Position numbers and translations under genes: made by a program. Positions 44,959 through 56,067 of a stretch of 64,000 bases of DNA are shown here, one piece after another (position 1 is the stretch's first letter; each line of letters opens with the position of its first letter). The stretch covers positions 12,956,971 through 13,020,970 of the forward strand of contig NC_081333.1 in NCBI RefSeq assembly GCF_022539665.2. Direction: 5' to 3'. The stretch is from Daphnia carinata (lineage: Eukaryota; Arthropoda; Branchiopoda; Diplostraca; Daphniidae). The notes beneath the pieces are model-generated. The model was not told the DNA's origin, did no database searches, and saw only the letters and a program-made list of their open reading frames with translations.

Positions 44959-45565
44959 ATGGTGTTCGAAACAATCGGCAAGTTCCAACTGGTCAACGGA
45001 GATGAAGACAACTTTGACAAAATCATGCAAGCCGTCGGTAAGTCATTCGTCTTAAAAATAAATAGTTTGATTTCGAGCTTACCAGTTTTGAATGATGGTC
45101 AGGTGTGCCTGAGGACAAACGCCAGCGAAGCCGCAATTTGAAGCCCATCATGGAATTCTCTCACGATGGCGATCAATACAAAGTGACTGGATCGGCCGAA
45201 GGCATTGCCGAACGCACCAAGGAATTCGTTTTGGGCGTTGAGAAAGATGATGTCACCATCGACGGACGCAAAGTCAAGGTATACCTTACAAAACATTTTG
45301 GTTGGGTAAACCGTGAAAATTGCTGAACGTTGTGATTTATACAGAGCACTCACAAGCGTGATGGTAAAGTGATGGTCCAAACTGAGATCCAGGAAAATGG
45401 CATGGTTGTCGTTTACCATCGTGAGGTCAAGGGAGACGAGTTGCATGTGGTACGTTATCTATACAGGCAAAATATGCAAATTATATATTATTGATTTATT
45501 GCAATCTTGTACAGAAAGTCACTTGCGGAGACCTGGTCGCTAATCGCGTCTACAAGAAATTGTAA
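44959..45565 (+). CDS. Fatty-acid-binding protein 4
   Basis: Exons 44959-45037, 45103-45278, 45345-45449, 45515-45565; 136 residues. The N terminus MVFETIGKFQLVNGDEDNFD is followed by KIMQAVG. The second exon carries the EDKRQRSRNLKPIMEFSHDG signature shared by FABP 4-6. The TIDGRKVK turn and C-terminal CGDLVANRVYKKL with Arg-x-Tyr anchor are present. All introns are short and in the same positions as in FABP 5 and 6. Cytosolic lipid carriage is inferred from the family. AATAAA lies at 45654-45659. Confidence 0.9.
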
Positions 45566-46384
45566 TGCAATTTGGACGACGAAAACTGTTGACTTAACAA
45601 CAATTGTCGACAATGATTGTACATCTAATAGAACGTCAGTGGTTATTATTGCTAATAAATCATTGCGCTTTAAATAACGTCGTCTGTTCGTTCTTAAGTC
45701 ATAGACGTGAAGCGTCATTTAGAGTCTGTTTACACAAGGGTTCACTATTTTGCTAGAGGCCTTGTTTGAATTTCAGCCAGTCATCTTGGTTAGAAATCAG
45801 TCAACACCATTTCAGTCGTATACCAAGACGTTCGACCTCATTACCAGTTGTCTGAGCCTTTTTTTTAGTAAAAATTACTTCACACAAAAGTTTGAGAATC
45901 ACTTGAAGGATTTCAGGAAAAGCATAAAACAATAAAGAGATTGCACACAAGCAGGTTAATATTTTTTATCACCTTAGGATTTTCCAAATGGTCAAGTCAC
46001 TCCTTGTTACAAAGTACAATCTATTATCGCCAGGGTATAAATGAACAACATTAAATGTGTTCATTACGATATCGACGCAGACTGTATACGTAGAGATGAT
46101 TTATTTGCGCTGGACTTTAACCATAGGATGATCAAATTGTGGTTAATAAAAAACCGCATAAAACCTGTTTCCTAATTTCTGAAAGAGACTTTGATATTCC
46201 AAATGACAAAGAGGCGAGCTGTTTAATGACGTATATGCATTGTTCCATGGCAGATCGTCTGCTGTTGATACATTGTACTTTTTATAGCCTTAAGTCTTCA
46301 AATGAGCTTGGATTAATGAAACAATCAGTTAATGAGCATTAGTATATACAACGATAGCTTGATCTAATGTAGCCTTCGAATTCA
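45566..46384 (+). other. Spacer between FABP 4 and 5
   Basis: 3' UTR of FABP 4, then AT-rich sequence without a supportable gene. Confidence 0.45.
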
Positions 46385-46392
46385 TATAAATA
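46385..46392 (+). promoter_or_regulatory. TATA box of FABP gene 5
   Basis: TATAAATA lies 103 bp upstream of the start codon at 46488. The same motif precedes FABP 4. Confidence 0.65.
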
Positions 46393-46487
46393 AGGACGCA
46401 TTTCCCTCGTTCAATCACCAGTAGTCTTTTGCCTTTTCGACTCACTTTACCTCTGTCCTCCTACCTCCTAATTTCAAAAACAAGAAA

Positions 46488-47090
46488 ATGGCATTTGAAA
46501 CAACAGGCAAGTTCCAGCTGGTCATTGGAGATGACGACAACTACGACAAAATTATGGAAGCCGTCGGTAAGAACCATTTCAATTTTAATGTAAGGGCTTT
46601 TATATAACCCTATATTTTGGATGGTAGGCGTTCCTTTGGAGAAACGCCAAAAGGTTCGCAATTTGAAGCCCATCGCCGAGTACTCTCACGACGGTGACCA
46701 ATACAAAGTGACTGGATCGGCCGATGGCTTCCCTGAACGCAGCAAACTCTTTATTTTGGACGTCGAGCAGGAAGAGACTACTATAGATGGACGCAAAGTC
46801 AAGGTATCTAATCTACTACGCACTCTCCAATAAGCTGAATGTGATTCTTATCTATGGACATTTAAACACGTAGAGCACTTATAAACGCAATGGAAAGCAA
46901 ATGATCCAAACTGAAGTGCAGGAGAACGGTACGGCCATCGTATACAACCGTGAAATCAAAGGAGACGAGATGCATGTGGTACGTACCTTATTGTTTAAAA
47001 TGTGTGTAATGATGTAAGACCTCTTTCTTGAATATGCAGAAAATCACCTGCGGCAACCTGGAAGCCAATCGCGTTTTCAAACGGATGTAG
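46488..47090 (+). CDS. Fatty-acid-binding protein 5
   Basis: Exons 46488-46566, 46628-46803, 46874-46978, 47040-47090; 136 residues. It is the closest paralog of FABP 4: MAFETTGKFQLVIGDDDNYD start, EKRQKVRNLKPIAEYSHDGD in exon 2, TIDGRKVK turn, identical exon lengths (79, 176, 105, 51). The C terminus CGNLEANRVFKRM has Arg-x-Phe instead of the usual Arg-x-Tyr fatty-acid anchor. A recent tandem duplication with FABP 4 is the simplest explanation. Confidence 0.9.
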
Positions 47091-47479
47091 ATTCATGGAC
47101 GGACGTTGCTGGACCATCCTAGAACGAGAAATGCCCATTTAGTCATACACTTATAGAAGTCACTACAATTCTTAAATGACGTTATTATATGTTAAATGAT
47201 TGGGCCTTTGGAACAAATACATTTGTCTGGCACATTGCAATACAATGTTTCGCTTATACTTTCATAATAATAATAATGTGGTAAAAATATAAATAGGTAA
47301 TAATGTGGCCGGTTAGCATTGTAAAGTCTTTTGTTTGTATGTCGATTTATGTTCAGTGTTAAACCTGTTTTAGCTTATTGGAGAACAAGCGGCTTGCATC
47401 TTAATACAGTTGCTATACGCGTGTGTATGGTGGTTCTATACAACTGTAAATTAATAAAAATGCGAGTTAGGGAGGCCAA

Positions 47480-47590
47480 TTAAGAAAGATTAGTTATTGG
47501 AGATAAGGACAACATCTAAAGGTATTTCGGCAACATTAGAAAGATTGCGCAATTCAAGGCTTATATTAACGATCGCTGTAAACATAAATT
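47480..47590 (+). pseudogene. Decayed FABP copy
   Basis: TTAGTTATTGGAGATAAGGACAAC (read LVIGDKDN) matches the exon 1 end of FABP 5 (LVIGDDDN). About 50 bp later, GCGCAATTCAAGGC with its flanks resembles the exon 2 start CGCAATTTGAAGCCC. No start codon, splice sites or downstream exons remain. It lies between FABP 5 and 6, pointing to one more former member of the tandem array. Confidence 0.4.
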
Positions 47591-47668
47591 AAGATTGGGT
47601 TGAAATGAAACTGATATGAAGCATGTTTCTCCATTTTTTTATAGCACGTTGTAAAACGGCCGTTTTGC

Positions 47669-47674
47669 TATATA
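47669..47674 (+). promoter_or_regulatory. Possible TATA box of FABP gene 6
   Basis: TATATA lies 74 bp upstream of the start codon at 47743. Confidence 0.4.
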
Positions 47675-47742
47675 TTCAAGTGACTGTGCAGCTCATTTGC
47701 GCATCTTATACTTTGTTGAATACCTGTTTCTTTCCCTACCAA

Positions 47743-48341
47743 ATGGCTGAATTATCTGGTAAATTCCAGCTGAGGGATGCTGACGAAGACAACTTTGATA
47801 AGATCATGGCAGAAGTCGGTAAGTTTCCCAATCTTTTGATTTAAATTTAGACAGATTGATAGAACTGTGTCAATTACAGGTGTGCCCGAAGAAAAACGAG
47901 CCCGAGGACGAGCTCTTCGACCTACGATTCAATATTCACGAGACGGTGATGACTACACGATGACTTACATCACAGGTGATGGTAGGGAACTTTCGCATGT
48001 CTTTCAACTGGATGTCGAACGTGAAGAAACAACCATGGACGGGCGAAAAGTCATGGTATATTCTCGAGTTATTCAAATTTCGATTAATTTAATAATCAAA
48101 TGAATGCTGTCGGCTCATTCGTAGAGCACATACAAACGCAATGGTAAGAACATCATCCAACACGAAAAGCAAGAAAACGGGAAGGTTATCGTCTACGATC
48201 GTGAAATCGTCGGTGATGAGCTTCACGTGGTAAGTCAATACTTTACATCAGATTTTAAAAAATGTTTATGATTTCGTTTGCTTTCATTAGAAAATTTCCT
48301 GTGGCGATCTTAAAGCACACAGGGTCTTCAAGAAGTTGTGA
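47743..48341 (+). CDS. Fatty-acid-binding protein 6
   Basis: Exons 47743-47818, 47880-48055, 48125-48229, 48291-48341; 135 residues. Start MAELSGKFQLRDADEDNFDK, then IMAEVGVPEEKRARGRALRP. The TMDGRKVM turn replaces the usual Val-Lys by Val-Met just before the intron. The C terminus CGDLKAHRVFKKL has an Arg-x-Phe anchor. Exon lengths match FABP 4 and 5 except for one codon fewer in exon 1. It is the last and most divergent member of the FABP 4-6 subgroup. Confidence 0.88.
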
Positions 48342-49244
48342 ATGTCTGTCATGATAACAAACGTTACGCTAAGTTTAAAAAATTGTTTTAGCTGAACCCC
48401 CCACCTATTTTGAAGCTTAAAATACAAGGTTTTTAAACAACTACAAATGTCATAGCTTTTCTGCTTATTGACTGTGTGTAAAGGCCTGCGTGGCAAGTTC
48501 AGCATCAGATTATTTACATAAACATTCGAGAAGATGTCAGTTGGACGTTTTTCAAAACGGGATGACGGCACCAGTACATGTATGCTTCAACACCTTAATG
48601 AGCTCTCGTTTGCTATCTCGTCTTTGATAATAGAATACTCGTTTTCTCGATAAGGAGTGCAGAGAACAAATACAGATAGCACGTAGGTAAATGTATACAG
48701 CTATGAAATCTTAAACGACGAACGTAATGGCTGCCTTGACAGTACGTTCGGAAAGATAAACAGGGGTACGACGTACAGTACGAGTAAAATCTGAACACAT
48801 CGAATTTCAAGATCTCCATTTAACCTAACCTACGGTTAAAAATACAAGTCTCACTTCAAAATAGACCCGATTTCAGATTCAAACCAGAACTGATTCAGAG
48901 ATGCTCAAATTGTACCCATAACCTGAAAACCGAATTGCTTATGCCAAATCTTACCTGAAATTCGAAATCTTTGTCCAATTTCGGTCGAGGTGGTGAAGTT
49001 TGGTTGAATTCTGAGACATGTCACAATTTTCCAAAATTTGAACAAACTGATCGGCTACAAAGCTATTCGATTCGCACGAAGACGATGTGTCAAACAGCTG
49101 ATCCTCAAACATGATCTACTGCAAAGGCTACCGAAAGGCAACGTTGCTTTGTTGTTAGTAAATTAGAAGCAGACGAAGATTACAATCGAACTAGTCTAAT
49201 TCCGTCTTGCTTGCGTGATTCAACTCGCACAGAAAGTTGCAATA
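48342..49244. other. Spacer between FABP 6 and the peroxiredoxin gene
   Basis: No gene supported. A short stretch near 49155-49190 reads SKLEADEDYN, vaguely like an FABP exon 1, but is too short to call. Confidence 0.35.
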
Positions 49245-50510
49245 ATGCAGACTGCACTCCGTTCACTGGTAAATTTCATTTCAATGATAAAAACGTTTTT
49301 ATGTTTCTATTGCATTTTGTTGTTCCATCAGGCTCTTGCCTCCACGCTCCGTACTGTGCTACCGAAAGCAAACCAAGCCCAGCGTTTTCTCCATACTGGT
49401 ACATAAGCATAATTGTTTCGCCATGCCTTATTTTCAAAGGCTGTTTCTTAGGGTTCATACTCTTGTTCCATTGTTTTCTTTATTTGTAATGTTATTTTAT
49501 TTGGCACCATCCTGTTCATATCAAGTTACCATAATGTATTCATAGACATTAGCTTATTGCCATTTTTCTATTAAATAAAATTTCAGATACAGATAACATA
49601 ATATTTAAAATGTATTTCATTGTGCTTACCTTCCTTGGTAGGATCAAGACTCTTGGCAGCCCAAGTACAACAGCCTGCCCCAGATTTCAGGGCAACGGCT
49701 GTCGTCGATGCAGCCTTCAAGGAAATTGGTCTTTCAGACTACAAGGGAAAATACTTAGTACTCTTTTTCTACCCTCTTGACTTGTAAGTTTCTCTACATT
49801 AACCTGACTTTTTCATTGTTTTAAATGTCTTCTACTTCAAATTCTTTAGCACCTTTGTTTGCCCCACCGAAATCATCGCTTTCAGTGACAGAATTCACGA
49901 TTTCAAAGCCCTCAATGCCGAAGTGGTTGGTGTATCTACAGACTCGCACTTTAGCCACCTTGCCTGGATTAATACTTCACGAAAGGTAGCTTTTTTTGTT
50001 TTCAAATGTGACCAGGAAACCATAGATTCGTTTTTACTTTACTAAATATGCTTTAGGAAGGTGGATTAGGTGGTTTGAATTATCCATTGTTGGCCGATTT
50101 CCACAAGACAATTTCTCGTGACTATGGCGTCTTGATTGAGAAAGCTGGCATTGCTCTAAGAGGACTCTTTATCATTGATCCTACGGTATCAGATTCCTGT
50201 AAAACAAAATTGAAATGTGAATAATTTTGAAATGAGAAAACTTGCTTGCAGGGTGTTGTGCGCCAAATAACCATCAACGACCTCCCAGTCGGTCGTTCCG
50301 TTGATGAAACTTTGAGGTTGATCAAAGCCTTCCAATTTTTCGAGAAACACGGCGAAGGTATTGCATAAGAAGTAGTGTGGAAAAAATAAGAAAGCTTATT
50401 GATTTTTCGTATTTACATCAATAGTTTGCCCAGCCAACTGGACTCCAGATTCCCCTACCATCAAACCCGACCCAGTCGGTTCAAAAGACTATTTTAACAA
50501 AGTCCATTGA
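49245..50510 (+). CDS. Prx3: Mitochondrial thioredoxin-dependent peroxiredoxin (2-Cys)
   Basis: Seven exons: 49245-49268, 49332-49398, 49642-49783, 49850-49985, 50057-50185, 50252-50357, 50425-50510; 229 residues. The enzyme reduces hydrogen peroxide and organic peroxides using thioredoxin. The peroxidatic Cys is in FTFVCPTE (about residue 82) and the resolving Cys in EVCPANW (about residue 203). [11 protein letters not shown] and a C-terminal KDYFNK supply the GGLG and YF motifs linked to sensitivity to over-oxidation. The first 40-odd residues are Arg/Ser/Ala-rich without acidic residues ([20 protein letters not shown]), a mitochondrial presequence, hence Prx3 rather than the cytosolic form. 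AATAAA lies at 50527-50532. Confidence 0.93.
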
Positions 50511-50611
50511 AATTTCAGAATTGTGTAATAAAAATCTGTAGGTTTTTAACAAGCATATATTGGGAAAATACATCAGTTGTAACAAGGAATATTCTTTCTT
50601 TCTGTCATGGT

Positions 50612-52726
50612 TTAATTTTCGTCCACCGATACTTTGATTTTGTGATAGCCAACGGCCAGAACTCCACGCATGTTCCAAAGATGTTCCATTCCTTCAGGTT
50701 GCGTGTTATAACTAGAATCGACCGCTCGGACCCAGACTTCCGTTTCCTTCGTTTGAACAGGCAAGTTGGCCTGCCATCGGGTCCATGCCCATTGTTTACT
50801 TACCTTGACTGAATCAATTAGTTGGGCCACATGCCATGTTTTGCCCAAATCGACACTGACATCTACCCGCACAATTCCACGTCCACCACCGCTCCACGCA
50901 TATCCTATCGTTAAACCAATGACGTATAATATGTATAATTCTGCTTATATTTCGTTATTTGCGTACCTCGTAGATTAAGTTTTCCATCTTTTAGTTTCAC
51001 TTTTTCACCGTCGTGGGGATCGCACACGACGCTAGTCACCGGCATCTCCTGAATGGCTGGGGCTGTGGAGAAATCCACTTTATCCCACTCCGTTGACGGA
51101 TTAAAGCTTTTGTAATCAAACTGTTGCCAGTGAGATTCGCATTCATTTTTGGAGACTTCAATTCGAGCTATAAAAAAATATTTACACGAAGTAAGAAAAT
51201 AGTAATAATAATAAATAAAAAAAATTGTTCAGAAACGTACTTAACCATTTGACCCAACGAGCGCCAGTAGTTCCAGGTATGATGACTCGCAATGGGAAAC
51301 CATGATCGCGAGTAAGCTGTTCGCCGTTCATTTCGTATGCCAGAATGACATCTCCCCGTGGATCCATGGCTTTAGTTAACGGAATAGAAATTGCGTACGG
51401 TGCGCTAGTCGGATCTGTATCCAACCCATCAAATCGCACATGCCTGTAGGCAACGGACGTGTTAGATGTGCTTTCTGGTGAGTACAATTCAATACTCACC
51501 AGTTTTCGTTCTCATCGCTATCTGTGACACCGACAGCAAGCAACACATCTCTAAGGCGGGCGCCCTTCCAAACTGCGTTGCCTATTGCTCCTTGGCCCCA
51601 TTCCAAACCTTTCGTGGGCTTGACGCGATTCATTTCCGATCGCCTGTTGCCTGTGCATTGCAGCACGGCGGTAACAGTGTGTGGAGCGTAGGCTGTTTTC
51701 AACTGGTCTAAATTCAAATTCAAGCTATCTTTTTCATCAAGGCCAACAACTTCTAGGGAGTAGCTTTCGCTTGAAGGATCGACATCTGGAACGGGAAAAT
51801 GATGACGAACGTAGAAAATATCTCTATTGAAAAGAGAAATATGTTGATAAAAAGGGAGTTTGATGGGAAAATCATGACGAAACCTTACGTTGGTGTGATG
51901 AAGCTTTCCACGAGTAAAAAGCCAGGAGTTTCAGCATTGAAGGGTTTTTTTGTCCTTACTACTAGTGCCGGATGTCTTCGAGGATCATTTGCATATGGAT
52001 CATCCATATTCGCCATAGCCAAGTGTTCTTCACCTTTGGTCAAATTACCAATTCTGTATTCTTCCATAAGAGCCAAAATTCCAGGTTGCTGATGGATTGC
52101 ATAGAGAGACCAGAACGGCTCAACTGAGCCCCCAGCTCCGAGCAAAATCGTATCTCCTCCTGAAATATCTCAAATGAGCAGCGAAACCAAAGTAAAGCAA
52201 ATGCAGAAATTTTACCAGGATGAATTTTGATGAACGGAGTGATGTCATAGACACCACTTTTGTAACTGATCCATATGCCAGTGGATTCATCTCTATGTTT
52301 GGCAACATCATCTGAGGTGTAAACTGGTAGTCCATCCACAAAACTACCAGGTTCTCTTGCCACAGTATTTACCTCACTTTCTTTTTTTTCATGGGCCCAT
52401 ACTGTAGGAATGTTCTTCTTGTAATAATAGTATAGGCCTGCAAGAGTGATGGCGCCAAGCCCAGTGATTGTCAGTCGTCTCGCATTCCCATGGCCATCTT
52501 TTTCATGGAAATCGTGACTGTTCGAGCTTTGTGTACCCTGCGATAAGGTTCTTACCCTACAAATAAAAAATGTCAGATTTAGAATTAAATGGCAAATACT
52601 TAAATAATTTTTATCTAAGATGTCAACACATTACCAACTAGAATTGGCAGGTGGTTTTCTAGTTAGACATTTAGAAAAAATTACACATCCCTTGTGAAAT
52701 GGATTTATCAAGATTCGACTATACAT
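50612..52726 (-). CDS. SUOX: Sulfite oxidase, mitochondrial
   Basis: Minus strand, seven exons: 52635-52726, 52216-52556, 51889-52159, 51500-51823, 51241-51443, 50967-51167, 50612-50904; 574 residues. It oxidises sulfite to sulfate in the mitochondrial intermembrane space, the last step of sulfur amino acid breakdown, passing electrons through heme to cytochrome c. Domain order: basic presequence and a hydrophobic segment ([16 protein letters not shown]); cytochrome b5 domain with heme ligands in IKIHPGG and YAIHQQ; molybdopterin domain with the molybdenum-binding Cys in [11 protein letters not shown]; dimerisation domain with [17 protein letters not shown], ending [15 protein letters not shown]. 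It ends about 100 bp from the end of Prx3, transcribed towards it. Confidence 0.93.
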
Positions 52727-53795
52727 TGTTAAACTAGTCAGTGATATTCGGCACGTAAGTGACTTCTAGCCACACGTTACCAAACAAACAAGGACCTAAG
52801 CAATCAAGCAACAAGCCTACAACCTACAACCCAGAATCAAGAAAATAACACAACGTTGGCTCCCAGTTGGCTTGCTACCTGTAGTACGCAATAGTGCATG
52901 CTGTTTATCCTCATTCCAACCTGTGGAGTAAATGGCGGAAATATACGAATTGAAATTATGGTGAAAAGACTGGGAAGAAACGAATGAATGAATGAAAAAA
53001 ACTTCTCTGCTTCTCGGTGGAAAACCTTTAAGTATACCTTGACAATGCACTCGATGTTCAAAGCCGAATTCTGGAGTGAAGGCGGAGCTTAAACGGTTAA
53101 TGATCAGATGTTGAACCCGCACTCCGAAGGCTGCTTTGACGAAAATAAAACCGAACCCCGTGTGGTCATTTCAGAAATGGCTTCTTGCTTATAAATTTGA
53201 ATAGATAAAACAAAGTAAGCACACTAGGAAAAATATAAAAAACATGTTGTGACCATTGCAACTAATCAGCAAAAATTACTTGTAGATTTTATCAAAAGCC
53301 ACGATAATATCTCCTGCCCCCACAACCGATCACATGGGGTACAAACTGGTTACGTCTTCTTTATTTCCTGTTTGTGTTTTTTTATTGTTTCGAAATCTGG
53401 ACTTTCCTGCCAGTCAACACCAACCATTTGCAGAGCTGTCGGGAACCTATCAGCATATTCTCATTGACATTTCGTCAGTGAGTTGTTTTGGCTGTCAATT
53501 AGAAAAAAAACCACAAATCAATAAAGGCCTGTTATCTCTTAATCAAGTGTTTTTCCCCATTTCGTTCTTTGGGTAGAACCGGTTACTTTAGCAGACAAAA
53601 AGCCCAACGTCAAGATCAGATTGATTCATTTGGATGCCATCAAACACTTCCGTTTTACTCGGTGGCATAAGGTTTAAAACCTACTTCTCCAGTTAGTTTT
53701 TTAAGTTACAAAAGTAAGCTAAGTAAGAAGTGACTATCAGTCTTATTTTATTTTCGTGTAATTCCATCGGTCAGGAACAGGAATTATTCGACAAC
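52727..53795. other. Spacer between divergent SUOX and CHK kinase 1
   Basis: Contains the upstream regions of both genes. No TATA box or coding exon was identified. A possible acceptor at about 53774 suggests an untranslated first exon of the kinase gene. Confidence 0.4.
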
Positions 53796-55445
53796 ATGAC
53801 AGGTGTTGGCATGGAGCTGGCAGAACAGCAGCTCTTTTGGAAAACGCTTTTTGAAGAGAAACAGTTAGCTCCAAAGTTGGCCTTGTTGGCAACTGTTGAC
53901 GGTGTTACGTACGACGACATGCCCCAATATGGACAGGTGCATGTTTCAGTCCATTCCGCATCCAACCTCGGGGATAATTTTATGAGCGACACGTTCACTG
54001 TGTCAGCCCGATTAAAGCGACGTTACACCACCAAGACTTATAAAGCCTTTGCCAAGGTAGAAAACTTATTTTTGCTAATTTAATTTATTTCGTTTGGATT
54101 ACGGAGAGTTTTGCTTTTGTGCCAAAACCAGATACTGCCTTCCAATCTATTGCTACGTCAAGCAGCTTATGAATCGCACACTCATCATCACGAGATGCAC
54201 ATGTATCTTCATTTCTTCGGTCTCCTACGCGAAATGCATGTTGGACAACCCATCACGCTCGATGTCCCTAATATTTACTACGTCAACATTGAAGAAATTG
54301 TCCAAGATAAGACGGATGGATCAGGCACTTGCATTGTCCTCGAAGATCTTTCATCGCAAGGTTATTGCATGTCGGATAAATTTGGAGGGGCCGATTACCG
54401 GCACTGCCACATGGCATTAACTTCACTGGCCCATTATCACGCTTTAACTCTGAATGCCGTGAGAACGTGGCAAGATCCGTCCACTGGCGAATTATCCAAT
54501 TTGCCGCATTCTGCAAGGTTTCTAACACAAGAAAAGACTGTTTACGAACTCAGTGCGGTTCAAATTGCCAAAGACTTTTGCAATCGTATGATCGAGTTTA
54601 CCCAAGATGTCAAAAGACCAGACGTAAGCTGATTAGAAATTTTAATTACACGAAAGTTAGTACCTAATCTTTATCCTTTACAACATCATCAATTAGCTGG
54701 CTGAATGGCTTCAAAAGTTGATAAACGACCGGCTGTCTGAAGTCGTCCTAGTTGATACGGTGCAATCGTGTGGACCACTGGCCTGCGTACTACATGGGGA
54801 CTTCTGGAACAACAACATGCTATTCAAGTATTCAGAAGAAGCTCAGCAAGGTGGAATCAATAACATTCCCGTTTCCTTAAAGTTGATTGACTTTCAACTT
54901 TCGAGGATTGGCCATCCAGTGACTGACATCCTCTATTTCATGTACGCCAGTGCCCAGCCAGAGGTTAGACAGCGACACATGCAGGGATTGTTACGTCATT
55001 ATTTTGATACGTTGAATGCCGACTTGCGGCTGTTTGGTGTTACACTTCCTTATTACACCTTGCAAGATTTTCTAAACGATTATAAGAAGAGATCGTTGAT
55101 GGGGCTAATCTTTGGTGGCTTGATCATGTCCATGGGACTGGCCAAAGCCGTCGTTTCTACGATGCAACATTTGGACGCGGAAGAACACCTTAAAGGGACA
55201 AGCAGCAAAGGACCTAGTATACCATCTTTTATTATTGAGGTGGCATTCGAAAAATTAAATTTTTATTATCGTATTTGTTTATAGTTAATGAAACACACGA
55301 AGAAGAGTTCAGTGGGAAGAGCGCCTCATTTGAAGAGACGATGAAGAACATGATGACGTCTCACAAACTTAGTGATAATCCAATTTTAACTGATCGTCTT
55401 TTGAAACTCATCACGGAAGTTTATAGCCTACACAATACGCCATAA
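53796..55445 (+). CDS. CHK kinase-like / EcKinase family protein 1
   Basis: Exons 53796-54056, 54132-54623, 54697-55216, 55285-55445; 477 residues. The family (ecdysteroid 22-kinase-like, aminoglycoside-phosphotransferase fold) phosphorylates small hydroxylated molecules; some insect members inactivate ecdysteroids, most have unknown substrates. Motifs: VTYDDMPQYGQ, NLGDNFMSDTF (nucleotide loop), VLEDLSSQGY, the Brenner-type catalytic loop VLHGDFWNNNMLFKY, and the metal-binding LIDFQLSRIGHPVTDILYF. The start is placed at the ATG that aligns with paralogs 2 and 3; upstream in-frame codons are not conserved. AATAAA lies at 55474-55479. Confidence 0.88.
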
Positions 55446-56067
55446 ATAAGAAATTGTTAACGTCCACTTGGTAAATAAAAATTTCTTTCAACCACTTGCA
55501 AAAAGTGCCAAACTTGTTTTCATTTGACAAACAGCAATCTGTAGAGTTCCGACCAAATAAAACAAATGTTCTCAACTGTTAAAAGTATGAAGGCTGCAAC
55601 ACGTCACTAAACAAATAAGCCTTTCCTTAAAAAAACAAAAGCGGTATTCATTTGGTTATTAGTACAGAGATGCAACATTAGGAGATAAGAATACAGATGA
55701 CAAAAGTATAGGCCATTATTCCATATCTAAATCGGTGCATGTTGTTGTACACTTCGGATGGGACCTCAGGGCACTGGACCTCGACTGGCCACCAGTTCGT
55801 TATTTACTCAAGTTCCGTTATCTCTCTACTACGCAAGTTGTGCATTTGCTTTTGATACGTCCACATCGCAGTTGTTTCTGCTCTTTTCTTTTCTACATTC
55901 CAAGGTAAAAAAAAGAAGCTCAAATTAACGTTGCAAAAAAAGAAAAGCCCCAAAATTTTGATTCCATCTTCTAGTTGCAATCTGAACTTCATCGTTCGTG
56001 TCCACACCAACCAGCCGACTTATCCCATACCTGTCCTTGGACTTAATTCTCAGTTGAGATCGACACC
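55446..56067 (+). other. Spacer between CHK kinases 1 and 2
   Basis: 3' UTR of gene 1 and upstream region of gene 2; no other gene seen. Confidence 0.5.
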
